A stretch of 27,898 nucleotides of DNA, taken from DASUAS01 sp036271015 (GTDB lineage Bacteria > Actinomycetota > Acidimicrobiia > IMCC26256 > DASPTH01). The notes under the pieces are model-generated. The model ran no database searches. It was given only the letters and a program-made list of their open reading frames with translations, and was not told the origin of the DNA. Positions within the stretch are counted from its first letter, which is position 1, and the number at the start of each line of letters is the position of its first letter. The DNA lies in the NCBI GenBank assembly GCA_036271015.1, contig DATBBL010000355.1, forward strand, positions 1-27,898, read 5' to 3'. Below, piece by piece: positions 1 to 7,973 of the stretch. The position numbers and the translations under genes were made by a program.

Positions 1-2
1 AC

Positions 3-374
3 GACCACGGCACCGCGTCCGGCGACGACGGCTTCCTCTCCATCTCGGTCGACCGTCGCGGCGACGACCGCATCGGGCTCGGGTACCTGTTGCGCGACGG
101 CGTCTGGTCGAACCTCGTCGAGGGCCACCGCGCGGTCGTGCGCGACGCCGAGCATCGTCCGGCACGGATCGAGATCGAGGCGGTCGACGAGCTCGGTCGC
201 GCCCTCCGCGCCACGGGACGGCCGGTGAGTCGGTGCGTGTTCAACGCCTACCCGCACATGTTCTGCTGGACGAGCCTCACCGAGTGGGACGTGGACGGCG
301 TGCCGTGCTGGGGCGAGGACCAGGACGTCTGGCATCCGGGTCGCTGGCGCCGGTTCGTCCTCGACGGGGGCTGA
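3..374 (+). CDS. 3' end of an uncharacterised protein (DUF7064/CrtC-like pattern, tentative)
   Basis: The reading frame is open from the first bases of the window and ends at TGA 372-374, so this is the C-terminal part (about 123 residues) of a gene that starts upstream. The visible protein is hydrophilic, with alternating polar and hydrophobic residues suggesting beta strands. It ends in an aromatic-rich segment containing FNAYPHMFCWTSLTEW and WGEDQDVWHPGRW. Aromatic patterns like this with a Gly-Glu-Asp-Gln element occur in lipocalin-like CrtC/DUF7064-type proteins of actinobacteria, but that assignment is from memory of the pattern and is weak. No membrane segment or catalytic motif is visible. 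It is transcribed in the same direction as the crotonase at 651, but a 276-bp gap with its own promoter-like sequence separates them, so they are probably not one operon. Confidence 0.6.
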   Translation, partial: DHGTASGDDGFLSISVDRRGDDRIGLGYLLRDGVWSNLVEGHRAVVRDAEHRPARIEIEAVDELGRALRATGRPVSRCVFNAYPHMFCWTSLTEWDVDGVPCWGEDQDVWHPGRWRRFVLDGG

Positions 375-589
375 CGCGCCCGCGCCACCGGTGTTGACGA
401 CGCCGGAAAAAATCCATAGCTTTCAGCCGCGACGACGGTCGGCGACAGCGCCGCGGCCGGATCGCACGGCGGTGGCCTGGCGGGTTCCCCCCAAACGCTC
501 CCGGGCCACGGCCGTGCCTCGTCGACGACGGCCCGACGGGGCACCGCGGCCCGGTCGCGGGCGCGCCCGGCACGGGCCGGCGACCCCCG

Positions 590-617
590 TCGAAAGGTCA
601 GACCTCTTGGCTAGGGT
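590..617 (+). promoter_or_regulatory. Putative promoter with embedded FadR/GntR-type operator
   Basis: A perfect 11-bp inverted repeat, AGGTC-A-GACCT, occupies 595-605. It lies between a -35-like TCGAAA (590-595) and a -10-like TAGGGT (612-617), with a 16-bp spacer, and ends 45 bp before the ATG at 651. The GGTC-N-GACC core fits the GT-N3-AC pattern of operators bound by GntR regulators of the FadR subfamily. The downstream genes are a crotonase and an acyl-CoA synthetase, which suits acyl-CoA-responsive repression. The rest of the 375-650 gap holds only an AT-rich patch near 408-425 and GC-rich sequence with no gene. The promoter hexamers are inferred by eye. Confidence 0.4.
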
Positions 618-650
618 CGGGACCGGTGCCGGCGACCGAAGGGGTGGCAG

Positions 651-1469
651 ATGGGTGGATCGCAGGAGCAGTCGAGGAGCTACCACCCCGACCTGGAGGT
701 CGCGCGCGACGGTCACGTCACCACCGTCACGATCGACCGGCCGGCGTCGAAGAACGCGTGCACCGGTGACATGTGGGTGGCGATCGGCGCCGCGTTCCGC
801 GAGATCGCCTACTCCGGCGCGCGGGTCGTGATCCTGACCGGCGCGGGGGGCGAGTTCTGCGCCGGTGCCGATCTCGGAGGGGGCGGTGGCGGCGATGGCG
901 CGGCTCGTGCGGGCGGCAACCACCTCGACGCGATGCGTGTCCTCGGCGACGTCGTCCTGGCGGTGCACGACTGCCCGGTGCCGGTCGTCGCCAAGGTCGA
1001 CGGGGTGGCCGTCGGGGCCGGGCTCGGGCTCGCGCTGGCGGCCGACCTGACCTGGTGCTCCGACCGGGCCCGGTTCTCCGCCATCTTCGCCAAGCGGGGC
1101 CTGAGCCTCGACTTCGGGACGTCGTGGCTCCTCCGGCAGCGCGTCGGCGCCCACGTCGCCAAGCAGCTGGCCTTCACCGCCGAGATGGTGAGCGGCGCGC
1201 GTGCGCTCGAGCTCGGCTTCGTCAACGCGGTGACGCCGGCGTCAGAGCTCGACGCGGCGGTCGCCGCGGTCGCCGCGACGATCGCCGCCGGTCCACCCAT
1301 CGCCCTCTCGATGACGAAGCGCGAGCTCGACAACGCCGCGGCCGGCTCGCTCGCCCAGGCGCTCGAGGCCGAGGCGCTCGCCCAGAACGTGAACACGCGC
1401 ACCGACGACATGGCCGAGGCGATGACCGCCTACCTGGAGCGCCGCGCGCCGAACTTCAAGGGCCAGTAG
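651..1469 (+). CDS. Enoyl-CoA hydratase/isomerase family (crotonase) protein lacking the hydratase glutamates
   Basis: This 272-residue crotonase-fold protein would act on an acyl-CoA thioester in the cytosol. Family signatures are the CoA/oxyanion-hole loop GGEFCAGADL (residues 67-75) and the second oxyanion segment VGAGLGLALAAD (121-132). The two glutamates that do hydration in classical enoyl-CoA hydratases align with Gly126 and Gly150, so ordinary hydratase chemistry is unlikely. Asp154, in LSLDFGTSW, falls where PaaG-type isomerases keep their catalytic Asp, so an isomerase or other enolate chemistry is more plausible. A poly-Gly stretch (76-81) lies in the loop that normally shapes the acyl pocket. 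The ATG is preceded by an AAGGGGTGG ribosome binding site. The FadD19-like synthetase starts 14 bp after the stop, so the two are probably cotranscribed. Confidence 0.9.
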   Translation: MGGSQEQSRSYHPDLEVARDGHVTTVTIDRPASKNACTGDMWVAIGAAFREIAYSGARVVILTGAGGEFCAGADLGGGGGGDGAARAGGNHLDAMRVLGDVVLAVHDCPVPVVAKVDGVAVGAGLGLALAADLTWCSDRARFSAIFAKRGLSLDFGTSWLLRQRVGAHVAKQLAFTAEMVSGARALELGFVNAVTPASELDAAVAAVAATIAAGPPIALSMTKRELDNAAAGSLAQALEAEALAQNVNTRTDDMAEAMTAYLERRAPNFKGQ

Positions 1470-1483
1470 GAGTCGACCGGGGC

Positions 1484-3109
1484 ATGAGTCTCGAATGGGC
1501 GCTCGGCGACGTGCACGAGGTCGTGAGCTCGGAGATCCCCGACCGCGTGATGCTCGTGCACGGCGGGGAGCGGCGCACCTTCCGGGAGGTCAACGACCGT
1601 GCCCGGGCGCTGGCGTCGTTCCTCACCGGACGCGGGTTCGGCGCGTTCCGCGAGCGGGGCGGGCTCGAGCGGTGGGAGGCCGGCCAGGACCGCATCGCGA
1701 TCCTGGCCTACAACACGCCCGAGCACGTGGAGGCGCTCCTCGGCTGTTGGAAGGCGCGGGTCGTGCCGTGCAACGTGAACTACCACTACACCCCCGGAGA
1801 GGTCGCCGATCTGCTCCGTCGCATCGGGGCGCGGGGCGCGGCGTACGACCACCGCCTGCACGACAAGCTCCAGGGCATCGTCGACGAGCTCGACCTGCTG
1901 ATCGAGCTCGGCGGCGAGAGCGGTCTCCCGCGCCTCCCGGGCGCGCTCGACGCCGAGGAGGCCCTGACCCTGGGCGCGGCCTCCCCGGTCACCGTCGCGA
2001 GCTCGCCCGACGACCTGTACATGGCGTGCACCGGCGGGACCACCGGCCACCCGAAGGCGGTGATGTGGCGGCAAGGCGACATCTTCGTCGCCGGGATGGG
2101 CGGCGCCGACGACATGGACGAAGCCACCCTCCGGGCGCGGGCGCGCCGCGGCGCGGGCACCTGGTTCCCGACGTCACCGCTGATGCACGTCGCCGCCCAG
2201 TGGACCGCCCTGCTGGCGGCGAACCTGGGGGCGACCGTCGTGCTCCACGACGACGCCCGGCCGTTCGACGTCCGCACCATCCTCGCCACCGCCGCCCGGG
2301 AGCGCGCCACCATGATGACGATCGTCGGCGACGCGTACGCGCGCCCGATGATCGAAGAGCTCCGGCGGGCGCCGTACGACCTCTCCAGCCTGGCGGTGCT
2401 CGGCACCGGCGGCACGCCGACGAGCTATGAGGCCAAGCGGGCGCTCCTCGAGCTCCTCCCGCACGTCACCATCCGCGACGGCTACGGCGCCTCCGAGATC
2501 GGGGTGATGGCGTCGGGCGACACCGCGGCCGATGCGTCGACGCCGCAGGCGTTCACCCCGTCCGACTCGGCGCGACTGCTGTCCGGTGACCGGATCCGGT
2601 TCCTCGACGTCGGCGAGGACGAGATCGGTTGGGTCGCCCGCACCGGCCACGTGCCGCTCGGCTACCTCAACGACGCCGCGGCGACCGAATCGACGTTCCC
2701 GCGGGTCGACGGGGAGCGGGTGGCGATCCCGGGCGACCGGGCCCGCTACACCCCGGACGGTCGTGTCGTGCTCCTCGGCCGCGACTCGCTGGTGGTGAAC
2801 ACCGGCGGAGAGAAGGTCTTCGTCGAAGAAGTGGAGGACGTGCTGAAGCGTCACGACGACGTCCTCGACGCGCTCGTGGTCGGCCGGCCGAGCGAGCGCT
2901 TCGGCCAGGAGGTCACCGCGATCGTCCAGCTCCGGGCCGACTGCGACCCACGACCGGGCGAGCTCCGCGAGTGGTGCCGGGCCCGGCTCGCTGCGTACAA
3001 GGCGCCCCGCGCGTTCGTGTTCGTCGAGCGCGTCGAGCGCCATCCGAGCGGGAAGGCGAACTACCAGTGGGCACGCGAGACCAGCGGGCAGGCCACCGAA
3101 GCCGTCTGA
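1484..3109 (+). CDS. Acyl-CoA synthetase, FadD19-like (ANL superfamily)
   Basis: This 541-residue adenylate-forming enzyme would activate a carboxylic acid with ATP and CoA. The P-loop is TGGTTGHPK (183-191), followed by AVMWRQGDI. The mid-domain GYGASEIG motif, the hinge region LLGRDSLVVNTGGEKVF and the C-terminal catalytic lysine K524 in HPSGKANYQW are all present. The VMWR stretch, the NTGGEKV segment and the DALVVGRP segment closely resemble FadD19, the mycobacterial synthetase for steroid C24 side-chain acids. A bulky or branched acid substrate is therefore plausible but not proven. The frame is open well upstream, but the ATG at 1484 lies just after the crotonase stop and the upstream part overlaps that gene, so 1484 is the preferred start. 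It converges with the P450 gene, with 17 bp between their stops. Confidence 0.93.
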   Translation: MSLEWALGDVHEVVSSEIPDRVMLVHGGERRTFREVNDRARALASFLTGRGFGAFRERGGLERWEAGQDRIAILAYNTPEHVEALLGCWKARVVPCNVNYHYTPGEVADLLRRIGARGAAYDHRLHDKLQGIVDELDLLIELGGESGLPRLPGALDAEEALTLGAASPVTVASSPDDLYMACTGGTTGHPKAVMWRQGDIFVAGMGGADDMDEATLRARARRGAGTWFPTSPLMHVAAQWTALLAANLGATVVLHDDARPFDVRTILATAARERATMMTIVGDAYARPMIEELRRAPYDLSSLAVLGTGGTPTSYEAKRALLELLPHVTIRDGYGASEIGVMASGDTAADASTPQAFTPSDSARLLSGDRIRFLDVGEDEIGWVARTGHVPLGYLNDAAATESTFPRVDGERVAIPGDRARYTPDGRVVLLGRDSLVVNTGGEKVFVEEVEDVLKRHDDVLDALVVGRPSERFGQEVTAIVQLRADCDPRPGELREWCRARLAAYKAPRAFVFVERVERHPSGKANYQWARETSGQATEAV

Positions 3110-3126
3110 ATGGGAGGATCGGCGCC

Positions 3127-4350
3127 TCAGCTCACCCGCATCGGCAGCGAGGTGTAGCCGCGCACCGTGCTGGTGTGCACCCAGTCGAGCCGGCGCTCGT
3201 CGACCTCCCAGCGGGGGAAGCGCCGCAGCGTCTCCGCCAGCCCGACCTTGCCTTCGAGCCGCGCCAGCGCCGCCCCGATGCAGAAGTGGGTGCCGTACCC
3301 GAAGGCCAGGTGCCGGTCGATGGCGCGCCGCACGTCGAAGCGGTCGGGATCGTCGAAGTGGCGTTCGTCGCGGTCACCCGAGCCGTTGAGCAGCGCCAGC
3401 TTCGACCCGCGCGGGATGACGGTGCCGTGCAGCTCGACGTCGCGTGACACCCACCGCGACTGGATCGGCGACGGCGCCTCGTAGCGCAGCAGCTCCTCGA
3501 TCGCGTTCGGTACCAGCGAGGGGTCGTCGACCAGCAGCTGCCGCTGGTCCGGGTGCCGGGCCAGCGTGACCGCGGCGAACCCGAGCAGTCGCGCCACCGT
3601 CTCCGTCCCGGCGGACGAGATGAGCTGCACGAAGCCGACGATCTCCTCCAGCGTCAGCGTGCGCGAGACGCCGTCCTCGTCGATCTCGGCATGCACCAGA
3701 CCGGTGATGAGGTCGTCCTGCGGGTCCTTGCGCCGCTGCTCCATCAGCTCGGGGAGGATGGCGAAGGCCTCGTTGTCGATCTCGCCGATCTCCGAGACCA
3801 AGCGCCGACCGGCTCCACGTTCGGGCAGCATCGTGCCCCCGTCCTCGACGTGCAGGCCCTCGTCGGCCCGGGCGCGGAACTCCGCCGCGTGGCCCTCGGG
3901 GTAGCCGACGAGATCGAGGATCACGGTGGGCGGGAGCAGGCCGGCGAACGCCTCGATGTAGTCGAACTCGTCCTCGCCGTCGACGGTGTCGAAGAGCTCG
4001 TTGGCGATCGCGGCGACGTTCCGCTCCAGCTGTGCGATGCGGCGGGGGGTGAAGGCCCGGCTCACGAGCTTGCGCAGCCGCGTGTGCTCGGGCGGGTCCT
4101 TCATGATCATCATCGGGATGTCCTGGTACGGCTCGTCGGTGATCATCTCCAGCACGATGCCGTGCCCCGAGCGGTACGTCTCCTGGTCGAGCAGGCCGGT
4201 GAGCACGTCGTCGTAGCGGCTCAGCGCGTAGAAGCCGTGCTGCTCGTTGCGGTAGACCGGCGCCTCGTCGCGCAGCCGCCGCCAGATCGGGTACGGATCG
4301 GCGTCGATGGCGTAGTCGTACGGGTCGTAGTACAGGTCGGTGGCCGTCAT
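3127..4350 (-). CDS. Cytochrome P450
   Basis: This 407-residue soluble bacterial P450 is a heme monooxygenase that would need ferredoxin and reductase partners, neither of which is in the window. The heme-ligand loop FGYGTHFCIGAALARLEG carries Cys357. The oxygen-activating I-helix has AGTET (247-251), the K-helix ExxR is ELLR (286-289), and the C-helix has HTRLRK (89-94). Length and motifs are complete. The ATG at 4350 has AGGAG about 9 bp upstream. It lies 49 bp downstream of the TauD-like dioxygenase on the same strand, so the two oxygenases are probably cotranscribed. The subfamily cannot be named with confidence. It resembles actinobacterial P450s associated with lipid, steroid or terpenoid hydroxylation. 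Confidence 0.95.
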   Translation of the reverse strand: MTATDLYYDPYDYAIDADPYPIWRRLRDEAPVYRNEQHGFYALSRYDDVLTGLLDQETYRSGHGIVLEMITDEPYQDIPMMIMKDPPEHTRLRKLVSRAFTPRRIAQLERNVAAIANELFDTVDGEDEFDYIEAFAGLLPPTVILDLVGYPEGHAAEFRARADEGLHVEDGGTMLPERGAGRRLVSEIGEIDNEAFAILPELMEQRRKDPQDDLITGLVHAEIDEDGVSRTLTLEEIVGFVQLISSAGTETVARLLGFAAVTLARHPDQRQLLVDDPSLVPNAIEELLRYEAPSPIQSRWVSRDVELHGTVIPRGSKLALLNGSGDRDERHFDDPDRFDVRRAIDRHLAFGYGTHFCIGAALARLEGKVGLAETLRRFPRWEVDERRLDWVHTSTVRGYTSLPMRVS

Positions 4351-4399
4351 CCCGTGGCTCCTGCGTCAGTGGACACCCCAGCCTCGCGCCCGGGGGAGG

Positions 4400-5335
4400 T
4401 CAACGAGGCACGTCACCGGCGAGGGTGATGCGTTGCATCCTCCTCGTGTGACCGTGGTAGTCGTTGATCGGATTGTGCATGGTGCAGCGGTTGTCCCACA
4501 GCGCGAGCGAACCGGGACGCCACCGGAAGCGGCACGTGAACTCCGCCCGGCACTGGTGCTCGAAGAGGTACCGCAGCAGTGGCCGGCTCTCCTCCTCGGT
4601 CATGCCCACGAAGCGTGCGGTGTGCGCGGGGTTCACGTAGAGCGCCCGCCGCCCGGTCTCGGGGTGCGTGCGCACCACCGGGTGCTCGGCCACGTACTCG
4701 CGCTCCTTGGCGTCGCCGTGCTCGCGGATGCGGTCCTCGCGCGTCTTCGAGACGTCGGCGAGGGCCGAGCTGTTCACCGCGGTCAGGCTCCCGAGCAGTC
4801 GCTGCATCCCGGACGACAGCGACTCGTACGCCGCGTACATGTTCGCCCACATGGTGTCGCCGCCCGACGGTGGGACCTCGCGGGCGACGAGCATCGTGGC
4901 CATCGGCGGGCGGTCGAGGTACACGGTGTCGCTGTGCCAGATGCCGCCGAAGTTGACGGTCTCGTGCGGCAGCTTGGTCACGGAGATGATCTCCGGGTAG
5001 CCGTCGATCCCCGGGATGAACGGGTACTCCACCGGTTCGCCGAGTCGACGCGCGAAGGCGAGGAACTCGTCGGGCCCGAGGGTCTGGTCACGGAAGAAGA
5101 CGACGAGACGCTCGAGCCAGATCTGCCGGAGCTCGGCCACGACGTCGTCGGTGAGGTCGGTGGCGAGGTCGACGCCGCTGATCTCGGCACCGAGCGCGCC
5201 GGCGAGGGGCACGACGACGAGGCTCGCGGACCCGTCGCGCGTGCTCGGAGCCGGCGCCGGGCGCCCGCCGTGCACCTCGTCGGGCTCGGCGTACGCCGTC
5301 GGGCGGGAGCGTGGTGGTCGGCGCATGGTGGTCAT
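4400..5335 (-). CDS. TauD/TfdA-family Fe(II)/2-oxoglutarate dioxygenase
   Basis: This roughly 311-residue enzyme belongs to the taurine/2,4-D dioxygenase family, which couples 2-oxoglutarate decarboxylation to substrate hydroxylation. The Fe(II) facial triad is visible as His135 and Asp137 in GIWHSDTVYL, with a distal His near 288 in WDNRCTMHNP. The 2-oxoglutarate-binding Arg lies in HTRRMQRITL near the C-terminus. The N-terminal VFFRDQTLGPDEFLAFARRLG segment is typical of the family. The frame stays open to 5599, but that extension is Pro/Arg-rich and unlike the family. Two ATG codons, at 5335 and 5326, bracket the likely start, neither with a strong ribosome binding site. It leads a two-gene unit with the P450 and is divergent from the solute-binding protein gene, so it may share the operator at 5455-5465. 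Confidence 0.9.
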   Translation of the reverse strand: MTTMRRPPRSRPTAYAEPDEVHGGRPAPAPSTRDGSASLVVVPLAGALGAEISGVDLATDLTDDVVAELRQIWLERLVVFFRDQTLGPDEFLAFARRLGEPVEYPFIPGIDGYPEIISVTKLPHETVNFGGIWHSDTVYLDRPPMATMLVAREVPPSGGDTMWANMYAAYESLSSGMQRLLGSLTAVNSSALADVSKTREDRIREHGDAKEREYVAEHPVVRTHPETGRRALYVNPAHTARFVGMTEEESRPLLRYLFEHQCRAEFTCRFRWRPGSLALWDNRCTMHNPINDYHGHTRRMQRITLAGDVPR

Positions 5336-5454
5336 TCGGGATGCGGTTTCGCCGCGTGGCGCCCAGTGGGTCACCGTGCGGCGCGGGCCGCCGGCGTGTG
5401 CGGATCTTTGCCCTCGCGGCGGCCGCCGGGCCACTCGTGGCGCCACCGACCCCG

Positions 5455-5465
5455 GATATCGTATC
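5455..5465. promoter_or_regulatory. Inverted repeat GATA-TCG-TATC, putative operator site 1
   Basis: GATATCGTATC is an inverted repeat with 4-bp arms and a 3-bp centre, in the 251-bp divergent region between the TauD-like and solute-binding protein genes. The identical 11-mer occurs at 7963-7973. When the second site is read on the minus strand, the two share GGATA-N3-TATCAAG, so TATCAAG is probably a conserved half-site. The element is AT-rich in a very GC-rich region. The regulator is unknown and no regulator of a suitable type is encoded nearby. Confidence 0.45.
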
Positions 5466-5544
5466 AAGTTGCCGGGAGCGCACTGCTCGCCGGGTGACTG
5501 GAATGCCGCGTTGGCGCTGGTTACCATCGTCCCAGCCTTTGTAC

Positions 5545-5554
5545 CGACCGGTCG
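5545..5554. promoter_or_regulatory. Palindrome CGACCGGTCG, possible TetR-type operator
   Basis: This perfect 10-bp palindrome lies 33 bp upstream of the TTG start of the solute-binding protein. GACCGGTC cores are common in TetR-family operators, but GC-rich palindromes also arise by chance in such DNA. Position is the main support. Confidence 0.25.
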
Positions 5555-5586
5555 AACGAACCGTCGGGCCTGCGTTGGGGGGGACC

Positions 5587-6897
5587 TTGCGATTCTCACG
5601 GGTACCGGCGATCGCGGTCGTGGTCGTCGCGCTGATCGGCTCCACCGTCACGGTCGCCGGTGCGCAGAGCGCCCCGCCCAAGGCGGACGACGTCGGCATC
5701 ACCGACTCCCAGATCCGGGTCGCGGTGATCGCCGACGTGGACACCCCGGTGCAGCCGGGCCTCTTCCAGAAGTCGGTCGACGCCATGAAGGCCTGGGCCT
5801 CGGTCGTCAACAAGGGCGGCGGCATCGGCGGCCGCAAGGTCGCCATCGACTTCATCGACTCGAAGCTCAACCCGAACGAGACCCGCAACGCGATCATCAC
5901 GGCCTGCGCCAACGACTTCGCGATGGTGGGCGGCGAGGCGCTCTTCGTCAGCAACGTCGACGACATGGTGGCCTGCAAGGACATAGCCGGGAAGCCGATC
6001 GGGATCCCCGACGTCCCGGGGCTGGCCCTCGACCCCGCACAGCAGTGCTCGCCGGTCTCGTACGTGATCATCGGACGCGGGCCGTACTGCGCGACCAAGA
6101 ACGACCATCCGCAGACCTACGTCGCGCCGCAGGGTGACGCCCTGTACTACCTGAAGAACAACAAGGACCTGCACGGCATCTGGACGGCCCCGGGCGACCT
6201 CAAATCGACGAAGGACTCGTTGCTCCCCACCTACCAGGCCGCTCAGGACCTCGGCATCAAGCCCGACGGGAAGGGCATCTACGACGTCTTCCAGCGCGAC
6301 CCGCAGAGCGCGATGACTCCCATCGTGCAGGCCATCAAGCAGGACAACTCGACCTTCGCCTACAGCGGCAGCAACAAGATGCTGGACCTCCGCAAGGAGG
6401 CCACCCTGCAGGGCGTCACCTCGGTGAAGGTGTGGGGCTGCACCCAGGCGTGCTACTCCCAGGACTTCGTCAACCAGGGCGGCGCCGACGTCGAGGGCAC
6501 CCAGAGCGTGATCACGACCTTGCCGTTCTACACCGAGTACAAGCTCAACCCGACCCTGAAGAAGCTCGTCGCCGCGGTCGGTGGCATCGACAAGGTCGAC
6601 AGCAACGCGGTGGCCTCGTGGCTGGCGGCGCTGCTCTTCCAGGACGCGGTCGGAAAGGCGACGGCCAACGGCGGCGCGCTCTCCCGACAGTCGCTCTTCG
6701 ACGCGCTGAAGCAGGAGCACGCGTTCAAGGCCGAGGGGATCATGGGTCCCGCCGACGTCGCCAACCACATACCGCCCGGCTGCATCGTGATGACGCAGGT
6801 GAAGAACGGCAAGCTGGTCCGCACCTACCCGAAGAAGCCCGGCACCTTCGACTGCAACAAGAAGAACCTGGTCGACATCAAGATGGACCTCAGCTGA
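5587..6897 (+). CDS. Secreted periplasmic-binding-type solute receptor (LivJ-like, ABC transporter)
   Basis: This 436-residue protein resembles type I periplasmic binding proteins of branched-chain-amino-acid-type ABC transporters, which in actinobacteria often serve aromatic, amide or lipid-derived substrates. Residues 1-25 form a signal peptide: a short basic start (LRFSR), a hydrophobic core (VPAIAVVVVALIGSTVTVA) and an AGA-QS cleavage site. No lipobox Cys is present, so it is probably secreted or held by other means. The mature part begins with DVGITDSQIRVAVIADVD, followed by KAWASVVNKGGGIGGRKV, a typical lobe-1 pattern. The TTG at 5587 is chosen because GGGGGGG ends 3 bp upstream and the signal peptide starts there; the frame itself is open much further upstream. 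No permease or ATPase gene is in the window, so it is an orphan binding protein here. Confidence 0.85.
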   Translation: MRFSRVPAIAVVVVALIGSTVTVAGAQSAPPKADDVGITDSQIRVAVIADVDTPVQPGLFQKSVDAMKAWASVVNKGGGIGGRKVAIDFIDSKLNPNETRNAIITACANDFAMVGGEALFVSNVDDMVACKDIAGKPIGIPDVPGLALDPAQQCSPVSYVIIGRGPYCATKNDHPQTYVAPQGDALYYLKNNKDLHGIWTAPGDLKSTKDSLLPTYQAAQDLGIKPDGKGIYDVFQRDPQSAMTPIVQAIKQDNSTFAYSGSNKMLDLRKEATLQGVTSVKVWGCTQACYSQDFVNQGGADVEGTQSVITTLPFYTEYKLNPTLKKLVAAVGGIDKVDSNAVASWLAALLFQDAVGKATANGGALSRQSLFDALKQEHAFKAEGIMGPADVANHIPPGCIVMTQVKNGKLVRTYPKKPGTFDCNKKNLVDIKMDLS

Positions 6898-6904
6898 CCC
6901 GAGC

Positions 6905-7939
6905 TCACGCCAGACGGGGGACGATCACGCCGAGGTCTGCGCTGGTCAGCACGCCCGGTCGCGCCGCGCAGACCGCCACCACCGAATTGACCGCGGGATG
7001 CGCAGTCAACCCCGGGGTCATCGCGCCCAGCTGATCGGGCTCGACCGGGAAGGCCACGTCGACCTTCAGGGGCGCATCGCCCTCGACGGTCACCCGCCAG
7101 CCGGTGGCGCCGAGCGGCCAGTCGGCGTCGAGCGCGTCGGTGCAGTACCAGGTGGCGCGGAACGAGAGCCGGGCGTCGTCGCCTGCCAGCGCGTCGACCG
7201 TCGTCCGCTGCGCGGCGATGCATCCCGCCTCGATGTCGCCGGCCGCGATGGTGACCCGGCGGCTCGCGACCGCGACCTCCGTCGTGGCCTCGACCCGATC
7301 GATCGCGACCCCGATGCGCTCGGCCAGCGCCTCGAGCGGGGGGCCGAAGCTGGCGCGCATGTGCTCGGCCCGGCGCGCGTCGACGGCGCCCGGGCGCCGG
7401 CCCATCCCCATCACCTCGAACAGCAACTTGGGCGAATCGCGCTGCGAGAGATCGGCGAACTCCTCGATGAGCAGCGTGTCGAGAGAGCGCTCCAGGAACA
7501 GGAGCGCGATCGGGAAGACGTCGCTGATGAAGCCGGGGCTGCTCCCGGTGGCGAAGAGCGAGACGTCACCCTCCTTGCACGCGGACTCGAGCCGGTCGGC
7601 CACCTCGGCCGGGAGGGCGCGGCGCACGTGGACGAGCTCCGCGCACGTGCTCACGACGTTCTTGCCCGACGCCAGGAGCCGGCACAGCTCGTCCACGTCG
7701 AGGCGGCTGGGCATGTGCAGGACGCAGTCGGCGTCGAGGGCGACGAGCGCGTCGACGTCGTCGGTGGCGGTGACCCCGGTGTGCGCACCGGTCCCCGCGA
7801 GCTCGCCGGCGTCGACACCGACCTTGTCGGCACCGAACACACGCACGCCGACGACCTCGAGGTCCGGGTGCGCGAGCGACGCGCGCAGCGACCGTCGACC
7901 GATGTTGCCCGTGGCCCATTGCACGACGCGGTACGGCAC
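6905..7939 (-). CDS. DapB-like NAD(P)-dependent oxidoreductase (amine dehydrogenase-type family)
   Basis: This 344-residue protein starts with a Rossmann fingerprint (YRVVQWATGNIGRRSL) and a DapB-type N-terminal domain (EVVGVRVFGADKVGVDAGEL). It belongs to the group annotated as dihydrodipicolinate reductase-like or NAD(P)H-dependent amine dehydrogenases, related to 2,4-diaminopentanoate dehydrogenase. It is longer than true DapB and is not expected to serve lysine synthesis. A second characteristic stretch is FATGSSPGFISDVFPIAL. The preferred start is the GTG at 7939, with GGGGGG about 6 bp upstream and the Rossmann strand directly after. An in-frame ATG at 8002 would run into the start region of the divergent gene. 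It converges on the binding-protein gene with 7 bp between stops and is divergent from the acyl-CoA dehydrogenase operon. The substrate is unknown. Confidence 0.82.
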   Translation of the reverse strand: MPYRVVQWATGNIGRRSLRASLAHPDLEVVGVRVFGADKVGVDAGELAGTGAHTGVTATDDVDALVALDADCVLHMPSRLDVDELCRLLASGKNVVSTCAELVHVRRALPAEVADRLESACKEGDVSLFATGSSPGFISDVFPIALLFLERSLDTLLIEEFADLSQRDSPKLLFEVMGMGRRPGAVDARRAEHMRASFGPPLEALAERIGVAIDRVEATTEVAVASRRVTIAAGDIEAGCIAAQRTTVDALAGDDARLSFRATWYCTDALDADWPLGATGWRVTVEGDAPLKVDVAFPVEPDQLGAMTPGLTAHPAVNSVVAVCAARPGVLTSADLGVIVPRLA

Positions 7940-7962
7940 CAGAAATCCCCCCAGATCGGCTT

Positions 7963-7973
7963 GATATCGTATC
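7963..7973. promoter_or_regulatory. Inverted repeat GATA-TCG-TATC, putative operator site 2
   Basis: This is the same 11-mer as at 5455-5465. It lies in the 71-bp gap between the divergent DapB-like gene (start 7939) and the acyl-CoA dehydrogenase operon (start 8011). The left flank gives CTTGATA on the plus strand, the reverse complement of the TATCAAG seen at the right of site 1. A protein bound here could control both genes. Confidence 0.45.

Noticed and set aside
375..650. A gene in the 276-bp gap before the crotonase
   Set aside because: Short open frames exist on both strands but have Arg/Pro-rich composition with no ribosome binding site or motif. The gap is better explained as regulatory DNA.
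773..1483. Open extension of the FadD19-like synthetase frame upstream across the crotonase gene
   Set aside because: The extension is Arg-rich low-complexity sequence typical of an off-frame read of GC-rich coding DNA. The conserved synthetase begins right at the ATG 1484.
5336..5586. KstR/KstR2-type steroid regulator site
   Set aside because: No match to the KstR consensus as I know it (TnnAACnnGTTnnA type) was seen here or in the other intergenic regions examined.
5336..5599. N-terminal extension of the TauD-like protein from 5599
   Set aside because: The extra 88 residues are Pro/Arg/Gly-rich, unlike the family, and would cover the operator region and the start of the divergent gene.
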